From Syngnathus acus (Eukaryota > Chordata > Actinopteri > Syngnathiformes > Syngnathidae), in assembly GCF_901709675.1 (NCBI RefSeq), contig NC_051093.1:2042553-2106552 (forward strand): a stretch of 64,000 nt of DNA, written 5' to 3'. The position numbers were made by a program, and so were the translations under genes. Positions 37,001 through 48,500 of the stretch are shown piece after piece. Under the pieces are notes generated by a model, which saw only the letters and a program-made list of their open reading frames with translations, was not told the DNA's origin and did not search any database. Numbering within the stretch: position 1 is the stretch's first letter; each line of letters opens with the position of its first letter.

Positions 37001-37080
37001 TGCTCCTCATCTCCATGCCCCAAATGCCCCGAAACCCCTGGGAGACCTGCATGGACGCTGAGCCCGACACCTTGGATTAG
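34043..37080 (+). CDS. cacng1: Voltage-dependent calcium channel gamma-1 subunit
   Basis: Four-pass subunit of the skeletal-muscle dihydropyridine receptor (Cav1.1 complex) in the T-tubule, where it dampens calcium current. Coding exons are 34043-34283, 36150-36224, 36599-36736 and 36848-37080: 228 residues against 222 in human. Helix 1 follows KVKMTWVVIVAG. The extracellular loop carries TDHWAVLSP, an NAT glycosylation site and the GLWRLC signature. SAAAIAIFSLFFMILG is helix 2, GLCIVISVEVMRQSVKRM closes helix 3, and WIEYYYSWSFACAC begins helix 4. The protein ends MPRNPWETCMDAEPDTLD and lacks a PDZ ligand, as in the gamma-1/gamma-6 branch. Splice phases agree. Intron 1 (1.9 kb) holds a long antisense open frame, listed separately. 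Confidence 0.95.
34621..35625 (-). other. Unrecognised long open frame antisense to cacng1 intron 1
   Basis: 334 codons without a stop, with a TTG first codon and the first ATG at 35568 (315 residues from there). I recognise no domain. It has mixed hydrophobic and basic composition, no clear signal peptide and no repeats. There is no recognised promoter or splice context. It may be a chance frame. Confidence 0.15.
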
Positions 37081-37140
37081 CTTCACGCCCGCTCACACGC
37101 ACTGCAAGCTACAGTAGAGCTTTGAGAGAAAGATCAATTT

Positions 37141-37225
37141 ATTTTATTTTATTTTATTTTATTTTATTTTATTTTATTTTATTTTATTTTATTTTATTTT
37201 ATTTTATTTTATTTTATTTTATTTT
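37141..37225. repeat. Pentanucleotide microsatellite (ATTTT)17
   Basis: Seventeen perfect ATTTT units starting 61 bp after the cacng1 stop, so probably inside its 3' untranslated region. In the transcript this gives repeated UUUUA. Partial units flank it. Confidence 0.97.
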
Positions 37226-37600
37226 ATTATTGGGTCTGGAACATATTGAGCGCTAGTTTCAGTCCCTATCCATGTGGCTTAAAAATGTCTTTAGACAAAA
37301 AAAAAAGTGGGAGGCCAAAGAAAGACGCAACACTGAGCTGGTTGTCGCAGCCGAACAAAGAGGTGACGTGACGCGATGCGACGCTCGTCCTATTGTGCGC
37401 TTCTAAAAAGGCTAAAAATCAATTTGTTCAAATCTTCTGACTTGTAATGTTTTTACTGCCAGTGAAGCATTTGCACCTATGAGACAACAGCAGCCATTTG
37501 CTTTTGTGACGGACTGAAGGCTTTTTTTTTCTGGTTGCTGACCGATTCTACCATTTTAATCGATGCCAGCGTAGCAAATTGGTAGCTTTTTGGTGTGTCT

Positions 37601-37606
37601 ATTAAA
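37601..37606 (+). terminator. Possible polyadenylation signal of cacng1
   Basis: ATTAAA about 520 nt after the stop, followed by T/G-rich sequence. It is a weak variant signal, so the 3' end is uncertain. Confidence 0.3.
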
Positions 37607-40600
37607 CTGGCAATTGAACAAAATTTTGTGGTGTCTTTTGTTGTGTTGATATTGATGCGTAGCTATATGGAAGCAATCCAAGGTATAGTTCCAAGCGATA
37701 TTCCGATTGATTATATTCACACATACAGTCACCTAAAGCCCCCACCCTCTGGTTTCTTTGATGAACCCGTGCCAAACACTCTCTGGGTCATTGTCCACAC
37801 GCTTGTCAAGAAAGAAAATCCTTGTAGAAGGAAAAAGAAACAAGACAAATTCTCCAGAGACAAGAGAGTCTGCTGGAGCGAAAGCATGCAAGAAGCCGCC
37901 CGCATTAATCTTTCATGAGACCTTTACCTTCCGCCTGTGTCTTCTTTACTCACTGTCATGTTTCATTTCTGGGATTCGCGCACGCAGTGGCATTCCCGCC
38001 GCTCGTGTTCAATAATCAACTTTGCATGCACGAGTGTTAGCGTGTCACTTTCAAAAGTCCCGCGCGGCTGTGTAAACAATCGGAATGATCTGCACTACAC
38101 GTTTGTTGATTATACTGCTGTCGAGTGTCAAAGGTCAAGATTGCTTTGCTGAGGAAAGATCTTTCCCACCTGGGTCTTTCTTTTTTGGTTGTTCAAGCAG
38201 CCACTCGACCGTTGGGCTGAGACAGACGTGTAATGAGGCAATCCAAGCGTCCGCTGCGCCAGGACTTGATGTGGACGTACGGCGCAAAATGCACTCTAGC
38301 TCGGAGGATGACAAGCCTCGAGGACACATGCCAAGATAACACGAGTGTGCTTGACTAAATCTGCCACGACCGCTGACAGATAAAGAGAGGGGCTGGGATT
38401 TTTATTTTTCGAGAGAGGTAAGCGTGTCTAACTTACAGGTGAAGCACTTGTTGATGATAGAAGACAATGTCAAGTATGGATTCAGTTTCCACAAGGGGCA
38501 GATATAAAAGTGGTTAGATATTGAAAGCCTCAACTGAAAAAGCAAGTGCAATCTGCAAAGTTTTAGGATGGCAGAAAATCCATACAAATACTACTCACAA
38601 AAAAAAATTAAGGATCAACAACAAAAGTTAACATAACCAAAACCTTAAGTCAGATTATCAGTGATTTCATTTTGTTGAAACGGCTTCAAAAGCAAAACGC
38701 AAAGGTTGACTCACGCCGCTGCCAGGGGCAACCAGACAAGTGCAAATGTCGTAAATTACAAATGCGAGACTGTTTTCAAAAGGTCAGGAAATCATTGCAA
38801 ATAAACACTCAGACACAAGAGAAACGATTGTTTAGAATGACGGGCGCCGAGGTGTTCAGTTGCTCCACTCTTGTGGAAAATGGATTTTAGCTGCACCATT
38901 ACAGGTTTGTAAAGGAACAACATATTTCATCACGGCAAAGAACAGACGACGTAATGTAGAAGAACAGGAGAGGGCCAAGAATGGATCCCTGGGGAGCACC
39001 ATACGGAAAGATCGCGTGAAATGAGTTACAGAAAAACATTATTTTGCCAAAGGGACCTATCTGCTTCTAATTTGTTTTCCTTTCTTTGCGGGTACAAATG
39101 AGATCAGACGAGCTGAAAAAGCACAAAAAGTGTTTTTGCAGTCAGCTTGGACGAGCAAATAGAAAAAGAAAACTGATTCTAATTACACTTTTAACGTGAC
39201 GCCATTGAAATGTTTTCTCACTTGCCAGCTGACTAAAATGCGGGCCTTTTGTGACTCATTCACGGGCAAAACGTGGGAGGAAAGAACATCATAAAAGTGC
39301 AGACAAAGTTTGCACAATCTTCACTTAAAAACATCATCTCGAAACACGGAAAAGGAGCTTATTCTTTTTCAGTCGCCATGGTGACGGCGCAGGAGCGAGA
39401 CCCGATGATAGCCCAAGAAGAGCCAGGGTGAGAAGGTCACATTGGCTGGGTGACTTCTGGTGTACGATTCTCCGCTCTGCATTTTGAAGATTTACTTGCC
39501 GCTGTGGTGTCAAATTGAACGATTCAAAACTGTTTGCCAAGTACCAGTGGTACAACATTCCAAACATGAACGAATGAATTTATTGAATGGCGAGCAAAGC
39601 AAGCGTGGATCCAGGCAGCCCATTTCCCTCGAGAGGCTTCAAGGTGGACAACTGATGTCAGAGTCCAAATAGTGGCAGACATCTCATCAGGAGGAGACAA
39701 ATTTGATTAACTCTCTATCACAATTCCATTCTGCTCTTTTAATTTACTTGGTCCCCGAGTCACAGGCGTGAGCGGAATAGCCGCTCTCCGCCAGGATTTC
39801 ATTAATTGAGTTTGGGAGAGGCCACTTCATCACACATTCACTACAAACGTGATATTTTGCATGTAAACTTTGGGAATGGAAGATCATAAATGTTTGTTTG
39901 ACATTTTCAAAGAACGAATGACAACTTTCCAAACCAGACGAGAGTTCCTGCATGAAACGAGACAGCGCCTGCTGCAGGTGAACGAGTTTGCCTGTGGAAT
40001 GCCTAGACGGAAGCGATCGACACGCACACCCACGCAGTATCGCCGCCGCCGCCCACCTGCCGACACTCTGCATGACAACTCGGCACATGCAAATGTAATT
40101 TGAATTGCAAAGCGGAAAGTCAGCGGCTCGCGTCGCTACACACACAATATTTCCTGCCGCTGTTATTTGGGAGAACGTCGATGACTACTTCACGGGATCA
40201 CAATTGGTCACTGTACAAAAAGATTTAATTGAATCGTGATTTTTATTTGTTGTGACTTTCTCTTCCTTTTTTTTTTGCTTTGCGCCCCAATTAGCACATT
40301 GCAAAGTTCATCCATTTCTCTCGTTCAACTCAAAAGGTCAGACTTGCAAAAGCACGAGCGATGACGAGCAATTGGAACTTTTTCACTTCTGCAGAACAAA
40401 AAAAAGCTCCGTTTCAGCCTGCTGGGCTTTCTCTGCATTTGCACTCAGCTCGACTAATATTAGAAGAAAGGAAATTTCCCTTTTGTCAAGGTAAAGCAAA
40501 ATCCAAGTGCAGTCCATTAGCAGCGAATGCAGAATATATGTGCACAAGTATCTTTATATTGCCTGTTTACATGTGTTGCTCCACTGTTTGTGCTCAATTA

Positions 40601-43600
40601 AACACTCCTTGGAGGGTCCTAAGAGTGCTACCGCTGCTATTTGCTAGCTCATCTATAGCCTTTCCCTTAGCATTAGCACTCAACTAGCAGACTTGAAGGC
40701 TATGCTAAGTGGTTGCTTTCAATACACAAGGCAGCAAATTTCACCTCTTTTGGAAGAATTGTTCACAAATTCGATGCTGCTCGTCATGAAGCGTATAGCA
40801 ACCGCTGTCGCCATAGTGACGGGAAGGCGGCAGTTTAGAGGGGCGTGGAACGTGGGGAGAGGAGAACTGCACCCAAAATGTGTTATGACCACTGTGATGC
40901 TCTGTGTTAGACACACACACACACACACACATTCCCCTCTCTTCCGTGCAACAAATATCACACCCTCACACTGGTGTTGCTGAGTGGTTGTCATTTAATC
41001 TGCAAGTGGAAATGCAAGCTGAGTTGAAAAAAACAAAACAATCACTCTGTACTGATAAAATCCATTATGCAAGAGACAATCTTGCTAGGTCCGATACCTA
41101 GCCGGACGGCCAAACGAGGCGCTTCCAAACTCATCTGTTCAACTTGACTTCCTGCATGTTAGAGTGTAAGCAAATCAGAGAGGTGGCTCACATCGCCATG
41201 GCAACGGCGCGGGTGGCTAGGCGTCACTTTGCTGAAGGAGAAGAATGCAAAACTCACATCAGAGCTTGGTGCTTGAATTTCTTGGCTGGCTGTTTATAAA
41301 ATATTGATCTTGCAGATTTAGGCCGGAAAGCGCAATTTGCAAAGAGAGCTTGTGAGAAGGAGCGCTGACTGGCAGCTTAGTGATGCCCGTTGGTGGCCTC
41401 GTGTTTTGCCAGCACTTCATCTTCTTCAACACGGTGTTTTTTTTTTTTGGTGAGTGTGAAAGTTTCTTAATATGAGTGAGAAATATTGCGAGAAGTTTTA
41501 TGGTGCTGATTTTTGGTGTGAGATATTTTTTAGGGTGAGTGTGTGAGGTTTTGTGATGTGTAAATTGAGAGTAGTTTTTTTTGTAAGATGCGTATAAGTG
41601 TTTTTGGGTGTGAGTTTTCTTAAATATAGATTTCAAAGTGGAACGATTTGCTTTGCTTTGCTGCAAAAGATTTTTTGTTTTTTGTTACAGCCTTAATGGG
41701 CCCCCAAACACACACTTCACACGCCTGGACATCTCGCCATCATTCAGATGCTAGGCCACAGCCACCTTCCACCAGTGGGTCACCCCCCTCCCCCCGCCAC
41801 CCCTTGCGACCGATGCTTCCAATAAGGTCGCTTATTAATTTTGTCCCCGCTGCTATGGAACGTGCTGAGAAAAGAGGCGCTTCCCGCGCGGCCGTGGGGA
41901 AATGACGGACGCTAAAGGCCAGCTAAATGATGTGGAGAGGCGAGGAGGAAGGCAGGTCTCTTAGCAACCGCTTCTCCTCGCCGCCGCCAACTCCGAAAAA
42001 CGCGTTGTTTGTTTCATTGTTTGTGTGTGTGTGCGCGAGCGCGGCCGCGTGACAGCAGATCGGAATACGCCGGCCAAACCGTGACAGGTATCATCGAAGC
42101 GCGGGGGGCAGGAATCAGCAATTGGAGATGTTGCCTCGTGCCAACTAAGTGAGGAAGTCTTGCAACATTTCTATTTGCTGTTTGTGGGAGAGCGATGATC
42201 AAAAGTATCAATTAAATGTGCTGAGGCGATTAGCTTAATTGCGTTTTTCGCAACATGCTCACACAGCTGCAGTCAGATTTAGTCTTAGATTTTTTTTTAA
42301 ATTCAGTGTGTGTCTGATTCGATTTATAAATATAAAAATTAATGAGTGCAAATATTGTGGGGGTTTGCTGTCCAACTAAACATAGAACAAATTTTGTGTC
42401 TTGAAAACAAACACAAGATTGCGTTGCGCTAGCCTAATGCTAACACATTAAGGTCCCGGTGGTATAAGAGCTTTAAAGAAAAGCAGCATTTGAACACAAA
42501 CACTACACAGTTGTATATTTTTTATCCTGTGCAAAAAAACGACCAACGTTACTTTACTGACTTGCTTCCAATAATTGGCGAGTGAGACACTTTTTCATTT
42601 GTTTTAACGTCTCATACTGCCCTCTGGTGGCCAAGTGAGATACCAGAGGGCAGTCAATCCAGCCATCCGTTTTCTGTAACGGTTGTCCCCACGGGGGTCG
42701 CGGGCGTGCTGCAGCCTTTCCCAGCAGTCTTCGGGCAGTAGGCAGGGGACACCCTGAACCGGTTGCCAACCAATTGCAGACTCGCACTCACACCTACGGG
42801 TAATTTGGAGTGCTCAATCAGCCCACCATTCATGTTTTTGGTAAGTGGGGGGAAACCGGAGTGCCCGGAGGAAACCCACGCAGGCGAGGAGAACATGGAA
42901 ACTCCACGCAAGGAACCCGCACCCTCTGAACTGTGAGGCGGACGTGCTAACCAGTGCTCCACCGTGCCACACACCACAACACGTCTCGGTGAATTAATCA
43001 TAATGCACTCTGTAATAATAGTGTATAGTGTATAATGCAATCTGTTTAATCTTAACACTATATTTAATTGTGTCACTATGTTTTTATAAACTTTATAAAC
43101 ATATATTTATAAACATATTTAGGGAAAGATCAAATAACAATTAAACTTGGATCTCAAGGTACCACAGTAGAAGGAGTCACAGAAAACGACTCCTAAAATA
43201 TTACTCCTATTTCTAATATTTTTATTAAAAATAAAAATAAAAGCAGTAGCACATTTGAGAGCATGGCGCCCTCATGTGTTCAAATCGCCAAAATGTCATT
43301 TGCACCCCCCCCCCCATCCGAATGCTTATGTGTTTAGTGGACTGCATGAACAGAACGCAGCAGTGTGTATAGAAGAGAATCAAACCCCCCCTAATAAGAA
43401 TGGTTGAATTTTTCTAATCAAAGTGCAAATTTAATCATCTGGATTACGAGGCGACCGACCGAAGCGTTCTGTTGGCTGCACGGGTAACCTTAGCAACGGA
43501 TCGTTGTGGACAAGCTGCAGCTTGAATTCTGTCCAAAGGCCAACAAAGCAGAACACAAAGTCCAAAGCTGGAATGGATCGATCGACGATAGCAAAAAGAG

Positions 43601-45544
43601 CCAGCCGGTCATAATGTGTCGTTTGTTTGAGGAAAACTGAAAGATCACAACATCCACCCACTCTGAGACTGATAAACACCAGAAGCGTATTTATTACATT
43701 GTCAGCTTGATAGCTCGATTGGCTTAACTACTTTTCAACATTTTCCAGTTACATCAATCCACGCTTGATGGGTTACCATGACCTGGATGGCTGACAAGGG
43801 GGTGGGCTGTTTTTAGCAAGCGTATTGATTCTTATATTTTATTGACACTGTGACATGTTGTGTTAAAAGGGAACTACCAGTCTGATAGTGGTAATGCTAT
43901 TTACACAATTCAACAACACAACTACTCTTACTTTCTTCACCGCCAAACGCAACCATTAGTCTCACTTCAATTTATTGTCTGTTTTTTGTTTTTTGTTTTT
44001 TTATTCTGATGCTACGCATGTCATTTTATCTCGTGTTTAATAGCAAACAAACAAAATAAGGGGACACACGTTTCGAAAGTGTCCATTCAATTGAAGAACA
44101 GCTCTCGAGTGACATCTGCGATTGTAAAGGAGAAGTACAAACAATATTTTAAAAGGGCTAATGTGAATTTCGATGTTTACAATGGCAGAATTAATATTTA
44201 ATTTCGAAGAGGGCAATGTCAGAATTAATATTTAATCATATTGAATCATAACAAGCATATGCAGTAGTTGTTTCCAGAATTGTACGTAATTGCACATACA
44301 TTGAGTTTGTTTTAAATTTCCCCCTCTTGTGTTGGGGTATTATGGAAAAATAACCCTGGCGTCCAACCTTCCATTTAGTACAAATGAGATTTTCGACCTT
44401 CAGTGTAAGAGCGAAGGAACATGTGGAATTTGATTAATATTTAGATTGATGTGAACCCTTGAAGGTTAGTGCGTTCTGTCATTTCAGATGAGTTCTTAAT
44501 TTAATGGTTAACACACAGTACATACCAGCAATTTATTTGAAAATGCATTCCGTCTTTCCTTTTTTTTATAAATGTAAATCTAATTGGTAATTATGGCTAC
44601 ATTTCAGGACCAAGGTCAGCTCCCATTAGTTACGTTTCACACAAACGATGTCACAGCTGTTGAGAAGAATCATTGTTGTCATGTACATTCATTTAATCAT
44701 TATCAGCAATGCGTGTTTTGAAGAAAAGTACCGAAAAAAACAAAATTATGTAACATTATTTCTTCTTTTTTTTTTAAGGATTAAGGTTCAGGTAGCGTGT
44801 GATGTGATTTAATCCTCCTCAGAATGTATTGAATTTGTTTAAGTCGTTGTGTTTTCAATTCAGAATCGTTTTTGTGACTTTTAAATCACTGAGATCATAA
44901 ACCCTTATCTGCGCTACTGTTTGGTGAAAAATAAACACGATCCAATTTTCCTGTCTCCAATTCCAAAATGAAACCTCATTGACTGTCACATACACCCTCC
45001 ACTAAGATATAGCCACAAATGTAGACGTGTGAGGCTTAAAACACCATATGAAGGCAACCGCTACTCTAAAACGAGTTAAAATGTCTTAGCTAGCGTTTAA
45101 AAGCGCTACGAGGTTTTTATTTGGAAATGCCCACTTTCCTACTTCCTGTTCCGCCTCCTCACTAACTCCAACTTGACTGCGTCGCTTCAATTCAGACCGC
45201 CGTGTTCTTTGACTGCACGGAGCTGCGCGGACCCAACGGACTAGCGGAGTTCTTGCGAGTCGCCGTTGGCTTCTGCAATTGCTCGCTTCTTCTTCGCTGC
45301 TTACTGGCCTCACTTTGAAACTTGCCACTTCCACTCCGGCGGATCCCAAGCGAGAGAACCACAAAAGTGATTAAATAATCAAGGTGGCATCTGTGAACTT
45401 TGCAGCATCTTTGGAGGAGGGCAAGCAAACGGCTGTCATGTCTCTCGATTAATGATTTGAACGCAAAGACTAGCAGGAAGCTCCACGCGTGACACGCAAG
45501 TGTGCTTTTAAACGAGAGAAAGAGCATTTGGGGTCGTCAAGACT
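37607..45544. other. Long intergenic region between cacng1 and pitpnc1
   Basis: About 7.9 kb with no exon that I can assign to a gene. It holds the interspersed repeat at 42656-42966, a short CA run at 40910-40930, a C-run near 43305-43315 and otherwise A/T-rich sequence. The genes helz and psmd12, which lie in this interval in mammals, were not seen. The pitpnc1 leader probably occupies the last few hundred bases. Confidence 0.55.
42656..42966 (-). repeat. Fish interspersed repeat (LINE 3'-end or derived SINE type)
   Basis: Recognisable phrases include CCATCCGTTTTCTGTAAC, GGGGTCGCGGGCGTGCTG, GGAAACCGGAGTGCCCGG and ACCCACGCAGGCGAGGAG. This pattern is spread in thousands of copies through many fish genomes. 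I am not sure of the formal family name. A diverged inverted copy lies in cacng4 intron 1. Confidence 0.8.
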
Positions 45545-48500
45545 ATGTTGATGAAGGAGTACCGCATCTGCATGCCCCTCACCGTAGAGGAGGTAAGGCA
45601 CATTTATTTGGAATTAGCCACAAACCATTTCATTCTATTCATATAAACTAATCCTATCCAGCATTACCAAACAACAAAAAATGTCATGTTTTTTTTCCCA
45701 TGAGAAAAATGGCACTCTAAAGGCTGATTTTATTTAGTTCATAGAAACGTACTGTAATGACACAATTAAACTCCAATATGAAGAATTAAACAGTTTGTGT
45801 ATAGTGATTTACTGCTTCATTTCATCGTGCTGCTTCTTGTTATGTTGCCAGTCTTGGCCATCAGGGGGCAGTATTATGAAGTATCCCATAGGATAAAGAA
45901 TATATGAATCCTATTTCAGCTCAAATATGCATCACCTAAAGGTTGAGACCACCGCAACTGTCGATGCCGGCTTTTTCCATTATGTGTTAGCATTTAAGCT
46001 AATGGGGGCCTTTCCAAGGCATATCCGTTTGAAATACACAAAGTTGTATTTTTTTATTTGTTTTATATTTAGTTTAGCAGTGTTGGAATCGTTCGGTTTG
46101 ATATTAGCTTGAAATGCATCTGGGCTGACTGCACCGTGCTTACGTGACTTTTCCTCAGCTGGGTTGCACTTGTTTTACTTCGGATCTAAAGCCTTTTTTT
46201 TACTGCACAATCTAAAAATCTTCAATGTCGTGGTTAGCTAGTGTCAAATGGAAGAACGACGGCTGCTTTGGGAATCAATCAGTTTTTCGCTATTCCCTAA
46301 CAATCACCATGATGACAATGATGACATATTTCACTGTCACCTAAAAGTCAGCTTATGGTTTCTTCTACCAGGAAATAAACATGGCCGCCATGTGACCGGA
46401 CCACCAGTAGAAATTTCCTAAACAAATATGATGTGCCGCGATTTATCATTGTGAATTTCCCCAAGTCTTGTTTAAAATGTGGCCCAGTGCCAGTTTTGGC
46501 AGAACCGCCCCAACTTGGCTCATCGGGCCACCAGCCCAAAAGGCTTGACGAGCGCAGCGCTGGCCAAAGGTTTGAACAGTTTATGGCGCGAGCTAACCTT
46601 CCACCTTATGGAATCATTGCGTCTATAAATAAGCGTGTTGCCATAGCGGCTCGCGGAATAGCTTGAAAGTGCGCCGTTAGCGAGCCTGTTTACTTTGCTT
46701 GATTATCTTTACATTGGCTGCAGTTTGAAATTGAACTCATCCATACTTCCTGGCCTCTCCCTGAAGTCTATTGATCCTAATCTTGCTTGATGGCGACATT
46801 TTAAAGCTTTAAGTGGTTCCTCAGAGTCCGGCTGTAGATTTGTAATTAACGGCGTGCTACTTTATCACAGCTCGACTTGAAGCAAGAACGGCCAGATAGA
46901 TAACAGCTGTGCTCGGAGCAGCTGAAGGCAGCCAAGATTAAAGAAGACAGTTTTTCATTTACAGTTTTGATGGCAACACAGAGAGTGAAATATGATTGGA
47001 TGGGAGAAAAAATAGAATTCACATTCACATATTGGAAGAAATCTAACAGAGAGAAATGCTTCTATATGAAGAAAATACGTTGAGAATAAATTAATATAAT
47101 TTCCTGGAACAAATGCTAGCATTTGGCTTGTAAATGTACAGTGGATATAAAAAGTCTACACACCCTGTTCAAATGGCAGTTTATAGTCAAAATAAAATGG
47201 TACAAAGACCATTGATATGCCTTGGCACTGGCAGCTAATTTGAATGTTTTTTTTCTGACTTTAAATTGTATTTGCTGTTTATTTTTGTGGCCGCGATGAT
47301 ATTATTCATTTTGCAATGTTGTGCAACAGCAGGTGACATTATCTTGTCGTGTTAGATCAGTTTTGTTTTTCGCTCGCGTGTGCATAAATGTAGATGCTCT
47401 GTGTCTGGGCCGCGACCCAAAAGGTTGCGTTACCGTCTCCCGCTGTCTTTTGGCTCTACAGCCTGACTAATGTGACTTCTGCTCCCTTATTGTTCTCACA
47501 GGAGGTCACGTAGCTCGTGACTTTGCTCTCTCGCGCACACACATGCACACACACAGACGCGCACACACACACGCACACACACACAAACCAGATGGTTTCA
47601 ATGTTGATAGGCCAGATGTCAGAGGATGAGGCATTGGGGAGTCGACACGTGTACGATGCTGGCTGACTTAGTCAGCAAAATTTGCCTGCGTTTTGGTAGA
47701 AGAGCATTTCTAAACAGCCGCTCGTCAAAGAGCATTTGTTGAGAGTTTTCTATCACTGGCATGGTAAGCTACCAGGCGAGGAAAGGAGCTGTGAGTTAAG
47801 AGCAAAAGATGCTGAGGTCAGCATCATGCTTTGTTATTGGAAGCACGACGGGAGCAAGAAGGAAGCTTGCAGATGAATGGCTTTAGTTCATCTCAAGGTA
47901 CCGCTTCTTAGCGACAGAGCGCGAGTGCTCAAGTTCGGTAGCGGGGCAGACATGTCGGCGCTACAACAGCAACACAAAGGGTCAAAGCGGCTTCTATTAA
48001 TATCACGGAGCTGACTAAAGTTAAAGCCGGGACATTTCTGCTCAGGTGACTGAATCAAAAGTGGCCCGGTCACTGTGACACACGCAAAGCGTTTTAACGA
48101 GGACGCAGAATAAGCTCGGTTTTTCGTCAGCGAGTCACAGAAGAAATGAGAACGGCAGTCTGAAGGAAATGAACATTCCCTGCCGCCGTTTACTTGAAAG
48201 AATGGCTTTAATAAACATAAATTGAGTTGTGACAATCTGTCTGAGCACAATGTTTGTCTCTCTTGAATTAAAATCATGAATCAATAAAGCCACGAGGCTG
48301 CTAATCACAAACGAAGGCGACCGTCCTGAGCCTTCAGGCCTTGAAAGTTGCCACTACTTGTTATTGCTCTGCCCTGCTTTTTATCAGCTTCCCGATGTTG
48401 CAACGTTCACAGCAGATATTTTCACCTTAGTTGTGCAGGCATGCTGGAAAGGGGGGGGCAATTCACTCACTGAATTTGTGCCCATGCAGCCGTGAAGACA

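Noticed and set aside
41259-41666. 135-codon minus-strand Lys/Ser/Thr-rich frame
   Set aside because: Low-complexity T/G-rich DNA; no domain and no splice context.
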